Origin: an uncultured Bacteroidota bacterium
Lineage (GTDB): Bacteria; Bacteroidota; Bacteroidia; Chitinophagales; Chitinophagaceae
Direction: 5' to 3'
Length of the DNA stretch: 32,389 bases
Assembly (NCBI GenBank): GCA_938008665.1
Contig: CALLKA010000198.1
Coordinates: 1-32,389, forward strand
Position numbers and translations under genes: made by a program. Below, piece after piece: positions 8,723-15,313 of this stretch (position 1 is the stretch's first letter; every line of letters begins with the position of its first letter). The notes beneath the pieces are model-generated. The model worked only from the letters and a program-made list of their open reading frames with translations, was not told where the DNA came from and ran no database searches.

Positions 8723-9448
8723 GGGTTGATTAACAACTAACTGCTTGTTCTTTTTTGCATAAGGAAGATAAAACACCCAAAAGTGTAAAAGGGCAACCGC
8801 TTCTAATACTAATATATAGTAAGGCCATTCGCCAATTAAAAACGGATTTTCGACTTCCGGTTTTGCAGATAGGTACATATAATTTGAACCAACAATATAG
8901 TTTACAATACCAACACCAATGGCTACGAGCTGTGTGTAGCCAAACATCCAGATCCAGGATTTTGGACGCGGCCTAAAATTTAAATGTAAAATCATATAAG
9001 CGATGACCAATAACATCCCTGCATGATCAATAAAATATGCATAAAAATTATAGCCATCCATGCCTACTGTAAATTCGGGTGTAAGTAGTGAATGTATTCC
9101 ACCGGCCAAGCCCCAATAGTAAACACATTCTGCTAGCCATTGCTTGTAGTTAATTAATAATGCAATACATAAAAAGTAACTAATACTGCATAAGTGCACT
9201 GGCAGACTTTGTTGTAAGTTCCAATAGCCTTGTTGGTAATTATAATAATTTTCAACGATAAAGTTGATTGAAAAAAATAAAGCAATAAAAGTAGCATAGG
9301 TTTTTGGATTCACTTTTTTGAAGTGAAATGGCACGCGAACCACAATCGTAATGATTAAGACAATCATGATCATACATTCCCACCAAAAAGGAGTGAATGG
9401 TTCCATAATTGCAGGTGGATGATATTTGCCAAGGGTAATCATGAACAT
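8717..9448 (-). CDS. YwaF / TIGR02206 family integral membrane protein
   Basis: 243 residues with about seven predicted transmembrane helices and very few charged residues outside the termini. The family hallmarks are the LPVHLCSISYFL segment in the third helix and YYWGLAGGIHSLLTPE. The latter is followed by a FIDHAGMLL helix with His residues lined up in the membrane. This family (Bacillus YwaF, Treponema TP0381) has no established function that I know. Start ATG is at 9446-9448; Met3 is an alternative. It lies 136 bases after the DUF1080 gene with a hairpin between them. Confidence 0.85.
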   Translation of the reverse strand: MFMITLGKYHPPAIMEPFTPFWWECMIMIVLIITIVVRVPFHFKKVNPKTYATFIALFFSINFIVENYYNYQQGYWNLQQSLPVHLCSISYFLCIALLINYKQWLAECVYYWGLAGGIHSLLTPEFTVGMDGYNFYAYFIDHAGMLLVIAYMILHLNFRPRPKSWIWMFGYTQLVAIGVGIVNYIVGSNYMYLSAKPEVENPFLIGEWPYYILVLEAVALLHFWVFYLPYAKKNKQLVVNQPL

Positions 9449-9511
9449 TAAGTTACATTATTTTTTATTAAACGCGCTTGATTTTAAATTATTGTAGATT
9501 TTTTGGAATAA

Positions 9512-9548
9512 AAAATCCGAAAACTTAATTGCTAAATTTTCGGATTTT
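9512..9548 (-). terminator. Hairpin between DUF1080 and YwaF-like genes
   Basis: AAAATCCGAAAA (9512-9523) and TTTTCGGATTTT (9537-9548) form a perfect 12-base-pair stem with a 13-base loop. It lies 37 bases after the DUF1080 stop on the minus strand. The stem is AT-rich with a U-rich flank, so it is a plausible but not strong terminator that would insulate the two genes. Confidence 0.55.
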
Positions 9549-9584
9549 AAATGAAGTATTTCAACAACTTCTAAATTTATTTTA

Positions 9585-10355
9585 TTAAAGTTCTCTGATC
9601 CAAATATTTCTATAGCTAATTGGATTACCATCATCTCCATGGTCCTGAAACATTAATGGAAGTTTACTTTCATGCTTTTTATATACAGGAATTTTGGCCC
9701 AATCTGTCGGTCCTAAAATGGATACATTATTTTGTACCAATACGCCGTTATGAATAACAGTTACACGACCTGGTGCTTCTAGATCGCCATTATCATTAAA
9801 GATGGGCGCGGTAAAAATGATATCATAAGTTTGCCACTCACCTGGTTTGCGACTTGCATTCACCAAAGGCGCATATTGCTTATAAACAGCAGCAGCTTGA
9901 CCATTAGAGTAGGTGACATTATCGTAAGAGTCCAAAACTTGTACTTCATACTTACCCATAAAATATACACCACTATTGCCTCTTGATTGGCCACTATTTT
10001 TTACTTCTGACGGTGTTCTAAATTCTACATGTAATTGACAGTTGCCAAAAGCTTTTTTGGTAATTAAATCACCTGCTCCTTTAACATCAGTAACCGTTCC
10101 TTCTGGATCCAATCGCCATTTGGCTGGACTACCATCTTTTTTTTGAAAAGCAGATAAATCCTTGCCATTAAATAAAACAATCGCATCCGATGGGGCATCT
10201 GCGTTTGTATTACCTGGAGTAATAACAGGAACAGGCACCCATGATTCTAATTTTTCAGGAGTAATACCGCCGTTATCTTTTTTTGGTGTGTTTTGTGCAT
10301 TTGCATTAAAACAAAAAATACAAATTGCAATAAAGCCGAAACTGATTTTTTTCAT
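9585..10355 (-). CDS. Secreted DUF1080 (3-keto-disaccharide hydrolase family) protein
   Basis: 256 residues from the ATG at 10353-10355. I chose this start because it gives a clean signal peptide (MKKISFGF to NANA, cleavage before QNT) and the extra nine upstream codons do not. The concanavalin-like DUF1080 jelly roll follows, with IVLFNGKDLSAF, WRLDPEGTV, the NSGVYFMGKYEVQVLDSY core, WQTYDIIFTAP, and the C-terminal PLMFQDHGDDGNPISYRNIWIREL. Characterised relatives hydrolyse 3-keto-glycosides or bind sugars; the closing HGDDGNPISYRNIW is a family hallmark. The likely location is the periplasm. A Tat-exported sugar-isomerase-like gene, a family often met in the same pathways, lies about 4 kb away. 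Confidence 0.88.
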   Translation of the reverse strand: MKKISFGFIAICIFCFNANAQNTPKKDNGGITPEKLESWVPVPVITPGNTNADAPSDAIVLFNGKDLSAFQKKDGSPAKWRLDPEGTVTDVKGAGDLITKKAFGNCQLHVEFRTPSEVKNSGQSRGNSGVYFMGKYEVQVLDSYDNVTYSNGQAAAVYKQYAPLVNASRKPGEWQTYDIIFTAPIFNDNGDLEAPGRVTVIHNGVLVQNNVSILGPTDWAKIPVYKKHESKLPLMFQDHGDDGNPISYRNIWIREL

Positions 10356-10403
10356 ATAGCATCTAATTATTTGATATCCCAATTTAAGGAAAAGGTTTAA
10401 ATA

Positions 10404-11849
10404 TTACTGTGAAAATTCCACATTGCCTTTAATCAAGCCTCTACAAGTGCTTGCGCCACAATTACAATTAAAGGGCTCCATGGTATGGTCTAAAAATTGC
10501 GCATAATCCAAAGTCAGCTCATCTCCTTTTTTAACCTCCGTATTCGTAATTACATTTAATCCAACATAAGAGCAATTAGCTTCACAATGATGATTTTGAG
10601 GCGACCATGCTTCTGGTTGCAGGTCCCATAAAATATACACTTCCTTCCCAATCGGGTAAGCGTATCGTCTAAAATTTAATTTTTCGCGTTCATCCCAATG
10701 GTCATCCACATATTTTTTGGTAACAATACGTTGTGCTTTTTCCTCCCCTTTAAATAACAATGTATTTTTTGGAAGGTCATATTTCGCATACATGCCGTAT
10801 CCTGAAATCGCATTACCCTTGATAACAAATAATTTTTCCTTTTTTTGATATCGTGCCAAGCCTTCAATAATAATGCGTTCTAAAAATCCTCTTTGGCCAG
10901 CACCATCATGCATTAATATATAGTCAGCAGAACCTTCAAGCCCTTCCGCATAAAAAACAGAACAAGTAAAATTAATTTCTAAAAAATAAATGTCGCCTTT
11001 TGCATCCATTCTAAAATCCATACGTGCATAACCCATACCATTAAATGACATGAAAACTTGTTCGCCGATACTTTGTAATTTTTTTGCTAATGCGGCATCC
11101 TTTACAGGGATATTTGCATTAGGATGTAGTTCGGAAGTTTTTAATGCATAAGTTTTAAATGCAAATCCTTCCGGGAAAATGTATTCAACGGGCGTGAAAC
11201 TTGTACATGTTTTTCCATCTGGATTACCGCAAACAAGCACAGTAAATTCGCGGCCATCAATATATTCTTCTACTAAAGCGGAGCCAAATTCACTTAATAT
11301 ATTTTTAACCTTTATCGTTAATTCTTCTATATTATTTGCCTTTGAGGCATTGTCCACACCCAAGCTATCACCGGCTTTGGCTGGTTTTACAAAAAGTGGA
11401 AAATTTAAATTACCCGGAAGCAATGTAATGTCGGATTCGGATTCAATCAATATATGTGCTGGCGTTTTTACATCTTCGCAAAAAGCCAAATATTTCATGA
11501 TGGTTTTAGAAGGGTCGTATAAATTGACCGTAGGTCCTGTATACGGAAGTTCCAATAAATCCAAACTCATAATAACATCAATCGAAGGCACTTTCCATTC
11601 TAAATAACCCTCACATAAATTTATATATATATCGTAATTGTTTTCCTTAAGTTGTTTGAGTTGTTGGTAGGTAGTCAACTTATTTAAAAAAACATGATCA
11701 ATTTTTGCTTCAGGTAGTATGGCCGATAAATCTCTTTTGGGATCATAATTTTGATAATCCACCCCCGAAGTGCTATAGTCGGGTTGCAAAACACAAATTT
11801 TTAAATTTTTGAAACTGTCTGGATGATTTAAAATAGGGAGGGGGCGCAT
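10404..11849 (-). CDS. ATP-grasp ligase fused to a SET methyltransferase domain
   Basis: 481 residues from the ATG at 11847-11849, which lies 4 bases after the upstream stop. A longer frame would need a TTG and a 20-base overlap. The N-terminal 335 residues are a D-Ala-D-Ala-ligase-type ATP-grasp: NLCEGY at 77-82, Lys155 in FVKP, the phosphate loop AGDSLG (159-164), VEEYIDGREF, and metal ligands E291 and N293 in FLEINFTC. Residues about 345-470 are a SET domain: GYGMYA (350-355), NHHCEANC (419-426), DELTLDY (443-449), and the post-SET Cys 462, 464 and 469 in CNCGASTC, which with the NHHC Cys can bind zinc. The combination suggests ATP-driven amide formation followed by S-adenosylmethionine-dependent methylation, probably of a lysine-like amine. 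No signal peptide is present. The substrate is unknown. Confidence 0.9.
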   Translation of the reverse strand: MRPLPILNHPDSFKNLKICVLQPDYSTSGVDYQNYDPKRDLSAILPEAKIDHVFLNKLTTYQQLKQLKENNYDIYINLCEGYLEWKVPSIDVIMSLDLLELPYTGPTVNLYDPSKTIMKYLAFCEDVKTPAHILIESESDITLLPGNLNFPLFVKPAKAGDSLGVDNASKANNIEELTIKVKNILSEFGSALVEEYIDGREFTVLVCGNPDGKTCTSFTPVEYIFPEGFAFKTYALKTSELHPNANIPVKDAALAKKLQSIGEQVFMSFNGMGYARMDFRMDAKGDIYFLEINFTCSVFYAEGLEGSADYILMHDGAGQRGFLERIIIEGLARYQKKEKLFVIKGNAISGYGMYAKYDLPKNTLLFKGEEKAQRIVTKKYVDDHWDEREKLNFRRYAYPIGKEVYILWDLQPEAWSPQNHHCEANCSYVGLNVITNTEVKKGDELTLDYAQFLDHTMEPFNCNCGASTCRGLIKGNVEFSQ

Positions 11850-11853
11850 AAAT

Positions 11854-12966
11854 TTATTTTTTTCTTCTCGCAAATGCGTCGTTAATAATATGTATTATTA
11901 ATTCAGTAAAGCTTTGATTCGCAAATCTTAAAATTGCACCAATGGACGTATAATTTTCATCCTCGCTAATTCCGCATTGTGCATTTACTTCTAAAACATA
12001 AGGCTGTCCTGTGTTTGCATCTACACGAACATCCACTCTTGTATAACCTTTCCCATTTACAGCAGCATAGGCATCCCAGGAAACTTGTTGAATGGCTAAT
12101 TTTATTTCATCAGGGCTTGATTGGTATTGATAAAAATTTTCATCAGCTGGCATGGGTGTCTCATCTTCATAAATTTCCCATAAGCGATCAAACGACAATA
12201 TCTTTTCTTTTTCTGGAAGTGATGCATGAAATACTCTTTCCACAGGCGGATATATTTTTGCATATTCCGGTTGATGATGTGAACCCACAATCATTACGGT
12301 ATATTCAGGTCCTTGTATAAAAGATTCTGCAATAATTCCATCAGTGGATAAATTCCAACCACGATAACCTTCAAACATTTTATCCAATTGCAATTGTAAA
12401 TCGGTTGGATTGTCAACCACATTTTTAATTCCCAATCCCAAGCTACCCCCCGAAACTGCAGGTTTTACAATCAAAGGACTTCCTAAATTATTAATTAACG
12501 CTTGGGGCTTTACTGTTTCGTTTATTTTTATTGCTTCCCATTTTGGGGTAGGCACACCTGCCTGATCAAATGCAACCTTCATGGGAATTTTAGAAGTAGT
12601 AATCTCATAAAAATAATCGTCAGCACCCGTATATACTAATTGTTTTTCTTCTAATGCCTTAATAACTGACAAGCCTGGCGCGCCATTAATTTCATCTCCG
12701 TCACATAAATTTAACACCACTGGGAAAAATACACCCTTTTGTCGCTCGTTCGCAATTTCTTGAACGATGGTTTTATAAGATTCTAAAGTAACGGGTTGCC
12801 ATTTCCAGGGTAAGTCAAGTTCGGAAAATACACGTGTGTATTCGTCGATACTTTGACTAAAGTCATAGTAGTATGATAAATTAGGATCTGGGTTATCTAA
12901 AGCCGGAGCAAGTACCCAAACTTTCAAATGTCCCACAGGAACAAAAGGATAAAATAGGTTACGCAA
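11854..12966 (-). CDS. Second D-Ala-D-Ala-ligase-like ATP-grasp protein
   Basis: Up to 370 residues. N-domain motif NLCDGDEINGAPGL is at 86-99, the nucleotide Lys168 is in IVKPA, the phosphate loop SGGSLGLG at 172-179, and metal ligands E326 and N328 in VLEVNAQCG. No ATG is available near the 5' end: the frame opens with TTG at 12966, directly after an in-frame TAA. The GTG 10 codons later is another option; the fold begins at LKVWVLAP just after it. The loop after the E-x-N motif differs from the PGMT of true D-Ala-D-Ala ligases, so another amine or carboxylate is expected. It is the first gene of a two-gene operon with the ATP-grasp/SET fusion, of which it is a paralogue, and is divergent from a LuxR-type regulator. 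Confidence 0.85.
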   Translation of the reverse strand: MRNLFYPFVPVGHLKVWVLAPALDNPDPNLSYYYDFSQSIDEYTRVFSELDLPWKWQPVTLESYKTIVQEIANERQKGVFFPVVLNLCDGDEINGAPGLSVIKALEEKQLVYTGADDYFYEITTSKIPMKVAFDQAGVPTPKWEAIKINETVKPQALINNLGSPLIVKPAVSGGSLGLGIKNVVDNPTDLQLQLDKMFEGYRGWNLSTDGIIAESFIQGPEYTVMIVGSHHQPEYAKIYPPVERVFHASLPEKEKILSFDRLWEIYEDETPMPADENFYQYQSSPDEIKLAIQQVSWDAYAAVNGKGYTRVDVRVDANTGQPYVLEVNAQCGISEDENYTSIGAILRFANQSFTELIIHIINDAFARRKK

Positions 12967-13083
12967 GGATGGTTATAATAGTGAAGTGGTTAGTAATTAG
13001 GAATGAAGTTATAAAATATATAATACTGACAAATTAATAAGGGGATTAATTTAAGTGCTAATACATCCTATGGTTTTTAGCAG

Positions 13084-13107
13084 CTATACGTGTTGTATAG
13101 AAAACAC
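13084..13107. promoter_or_regulatory. Overlapping inverted repeats, possible operator
   Basis: CTATAC (13084-13089) and GTATAG (13095-13100) are inverted around GTGTT. GTGTT (13090-13094) and AACAC (13103-13107) form a second, interlocked inverted repeat. The site is about midway between the divergent ATP-grasp operon and luxR-type gene, 118 bases from the first and 119 from the second. It could bind a dimeric regulator; either repeat alone could arise by chance in AT-rich DNA. Confidence 0.35.
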
Positions 13108-13116
13108 TTGATTAGG

Positions 13117-13141
13117 GGCAATTATAATGCATTTAATTGCC
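13117..13141. promoter_or_regulatory. 25-base palindrome overlapping the luxR-type promoter
   Basis: GGCAATT (13117-13123) and AATTGCC (13135-13141) are exact inverted halves around an 11-base centre that itself contains AATGCATT. The right half includes the TTG at 13137-13139, the best candidate -33 element for the downstream regulator gene. A protein bound here would compete with RNA polymerase, as in autoregulation. Confidence 0.45.
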
Positions 13142-13164
13142 TTTGCTACGAAAACATAAGTTTG
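13137..13164 (+). promoter_or_regulatory. Predicted promoter of the LuxR-type regulator
   Basis: TAAGTTTG at 13157-13164 is a perfect TAnnTTTG -7 box. TTG at 13137-13139 precedes it by 17 bases, slightly shorter than the usual 19-21. Transcription would begin near 13168, leaving a leader of about 58 bases before the ATG at 13226. Confidence 0.5.
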
Positions 13165-13225
13165 TTTATCAATGAATTATGTTGATTCACTTGCTTTACG
13201 CTATTGTTAATCGTTTAATTATTTT

Positions 13226-13951
13226 ATGCAAAGTCAAGTTATCATTTGTGACCAACAAGCCCTATATGCATTGGGTTGCTCTACCCTTATTAATGAACAC
13301 CCCCAATTTAATGGTTATCGTATTATACGCAACCTATCTATGCTACATGAAATCATGTCTGAGGATCATCCCAGTTATGATTTCCCAAAGGTACTTGTCT
13401 TAGATAGTGGCATGTTAAACTTTGCAAACCCATTTACCTATAAAACAATTCATCTTATAAAAAAAAGAATCCCCATCATGGTTTTATTCAATGACGAGGA
13501 CGAAGTGCATTTGTATCATTTAATTGATCATGGTTTTTCGGTGATTGTGTCAAGACATATTTCTGAAATAGAATGGGTCAAGGCATTAACAATGGCACAA
13601 CAAGACAAGGTGTATTTTTGTGCTACCGTTTCAGACAAGGTTTTTGCATTAATGAGTCAGATGGAAAAAATAAAAAAAATTGAAATCATGGAGCAGTTAA
13701 CTATTTATGATAAATATATTTTAGTCAGAATTTGTCAAGAAGCATCTAGTAAAGAAATTGCCAACGAGGTAGGGCATAGCAAGAGAACCATTGAAGGCCA
13801 CCGAACAAAATTGATGCAGCAGTTTGATGTTAAAAATTTAGCAGGTCTTGTTAAAATAGCTTTTTTAACAAAACTGTATGATCACTATTTAATGAATCCT
13901 AGTTTATATGATGTGGCATTATGTAACAAAACATCCGATGTGCAAATTTGA
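13226..13951 (+). CDS. LuxR-family transcriptional regulator with degenerate receiver-like domain
   Basis: 241 residues. The N-terminal part (about 3-125) has the strand pattern of a response-regulator receiver: VIICDQ with one acidic residue where two are usual, and VLVLDSGM with D60 at the phosphoacceptor place. The conserved Lys near the last strand is replaced by Arg or His (VSRH, 108-111). Residues about 157-215 are a LuxR/FixJ helix-turn-helix: SSKEIANEVGHSKRTIEGHRTKLMQQ. About 25 extra residues follow. No histidine kinase gene is adjacent, so it may be an atypical or orphan regulator. It is divergent from the two-ligase operon, with palindromes between them, so control of that operon and of itself is the natural inference. 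Confidence 0.85.
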   Translation: MQSQVIICDQQALYALGCSTLINEHPQFNGYRIIRNLSMLHEIMSEDHPSYDFPKVLVLDSGMLNFANPFTYKTIHLIKKRIPIMVLFNDEDEVHLYHLIDHGFSVIVSRHISEIEWVKALTMAQQDKVYFCATVSDKVFALMSQMEKIKKIEIMEQLTIYDKYILVRICQEASSKEIANEVGHSKRTIEGHRTKLMQQFDVKNLAGLVKIAFLTKLYDHYLMNPSLYDVALCNKTSDVQI

Positions 13952-13968
13952 TTTTACACATCGGATGT
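13931..13968. terminator. Bidirectional terminator hairpin
   Basis: ACATCCGATGTG (13931-13942) pairs perfectly with CACATCGGATGT (13957-13968), 12 base pairs with a 14-base loop. The stop codon of the LuxR-type gene (13949-13951) is in the loop, so the last codons of that gene are part of the terminator. The sugar-isomerase-like gene ends 32 bases away on the other strand, and the minus-strand flank reads TTTTG, so both transcripts can stop here. Confidence 0.7.
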
Positions 13969-14000
13969 AGACTATTGATTAAATTATTTTCAAATCATTT

Positions 14001-14927
14001 TTAGATACCCCAAGATTTTATTCTTTCTAAATCTATTTTAGCAGATTCAAGTGGCGTTTTATCTTGGTAGGATTCTTGTTCCACAATATAATGATGAGCG
14101 CCACCAATTTTTTTAGCTAATAATGCGATTGCCTTTGGATTTACTACGCCATCACCTAGGATGGTGCTTTCATAACCATCACCCATCTCGCCTTTGGCAA
14201 CTTTTATTTCATCTTTAACGTGTAAGGACGGGAAACGGCCAGGGTACTTATTAATCCAATCATCACCTCTTGCGCCTGCACCATACATATTACCAAAATC
14301 AAGTTGTTGCACCACTAATGCAGGATCCGTATGTTTTAAAATTAAATCATAAATTAATTCTCCATTTACTTTTTCTTTAAATTCAAAATCGTGATTATGA
14401 TAACCAAATTTCATTCCTTGTTTTTTACATAACTCTCCACATTTATTAAATAATTCTACTTGAAACATAAATGCATCAAATGATTTCCTCACTTTGGAAT
14501 CAATCGAAGGACTAATCACATACGTTTGACCAAGTGTAGCTGCGTCATCAATCGTATATTTCCAAGCGTCTGTAAAATCATTTTTTGCTTTATCAAAATG
14601 ATTTAAATCCATAACGGTGTGACCACTTGGCATATGTAATCCTAAAGAATCTAATACCTTTTTAAATTCAGTAGCAGTCCAGCCATAAAATTTTCGATTA
14701 ATGTAATTGGCATGCTCCACATGCTCATATCCCATTTTTGCCAATTCAGTTAAAGTGCCTAAAGGATTTTTACCCATATCTGCACGAACAGAATATAATT
14801 GTATACCAATTAAGTTTTTAGTTTTCGCAATGGTGTCATTTTTTGACCATAACACACTTGGTTTTAAACTTGCCCCTGCTAATACCAAGGAAGCGCTTTG
14901 AATAAATTTTCGTCTTGAGTTTTGCAT
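14001..14927 (-). CDS. Tat-exported sugar phosphate isomerase/epimerase-like protein (xylose isomerase-like TIM barrel)
   Basis: 308 residues. The N-terminus SRRKFIQSASLVLAGASL is a twin-arginine signal, so a folded, metal-loaded enzyme is probably exported. The AP_endonuc_2 barrel begins at IGIQLYSVRADM. Likely metal ligands are in YHNHDFEF, VQQLDFGNMY, LHVKDE and IVEQESYQ. Exported members of this family in Bacteroidota often sit with Gfo/Idh/MocA oxidoreductases and DUF1080 proteins in 3-keto-sugar pathways; none is directly adjacent here. The gene shares the convergent terminator with the LuxR-type gene and has a 386-base upstream region. Confidence 0.88.
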   Translation of the reverse strand: MQNSRRKFIQSASLVLAGASLKPSVLWSKNDTIAKTKNLIGIQLYSVRADMGKNPLGTLTELAKMGYEHVEHANYINRKFYGWTATEFKKVLDSLGLHMPSGHTVMDLNHFDKAKNDFTDAWKYTIDDAATLGQTYVISPSIDSKVRKSFDAFMFQVELFNKCGELCKKQGMKFGYHNHDFEFKEKVNGELIYDLILKHTDPALVVQQLDFGNMYGAGARGDDWINKYPGRFPSLHVKDEIKVAKGEMGDGYESTILGDGVVNPKAIALLAKKIGGAHHYIVEQESYQDKTPLESAKIDLERIKSWGI

Positions 14928-15313
14928 ATACCTGTTTTTAGAAATTAAATTTACAATAAAATAAGTACAGTTAAATCAACGTTTATGTAATTCAGGGCGT
15001 CTTTTGTTTAAATATGGCTGGCTCCATTTTTAGTTTTTTGTATAGTGGTTAAATTGTTATTGATAGGAATTCAAATAGCGAAACCCCCGTTCATATAAAA
15101 ACCTATATTTTGGTTAAACTATACACCAAAATAAGCGTCAAAAGGCGGTTGCTTACAGGACTATTTAGTGCAGGATATTGCTAAATGGCGCTGTTTCAAC
15201 CAAATTTTAATTTGAAATTACCGCTTATCCAAAAATGAGCTGTTTTATATAAAAACCGGGCCCTGAAAAGCCGACAAAACCGATAGTTACGAATTGTGTC
15301 GTAATTTTATAAA
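14928..15313. other. Divergent intergenic region with several inverted repeats
   Basis: 386 bases without a credible gene between the isomerase-like gene and the TonB receptor operon. TATTTTGGT (15106-15114) and ACCAAAATA (15125-15133) form a 9-base inverted repeat around a 10-base centre. TTACGA (15287-15292) and TCGTAA (15299-15304) form another just 9 bases before the receptor ATG. The word TGGTTAAA occurs twice (near 15046 and 15111). I find no perfect -7 box for either direction. The region probably holds both promoters and an operator; the ATG-proximal repeat could instead shape the start of the receptor mRNA. Confidence 0.4.

Noticed and set aside
9458..9640. 60-codon minus-strand frame after the DUF1080 gene
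   Set aside because: It overlaps the 3' end of the DUF1080 gene and spans the hairpin at 9512-9548; the peptide has no family features.
11179..11607. Open frame of 142 codons on the plus strand
   Set aside because: It lies wholly antisense to the ATP-grasp part of the fusion gene, has no recognisable domain, and its composition is that of a reversed coding strand.
11854..11873. 20-base overlap between the two ligase genes
   Set aside because: The longer start of the second gene is a TTG; the ATG at 11847-11849 gives a normal 4-base gap, so no overlap is needed.
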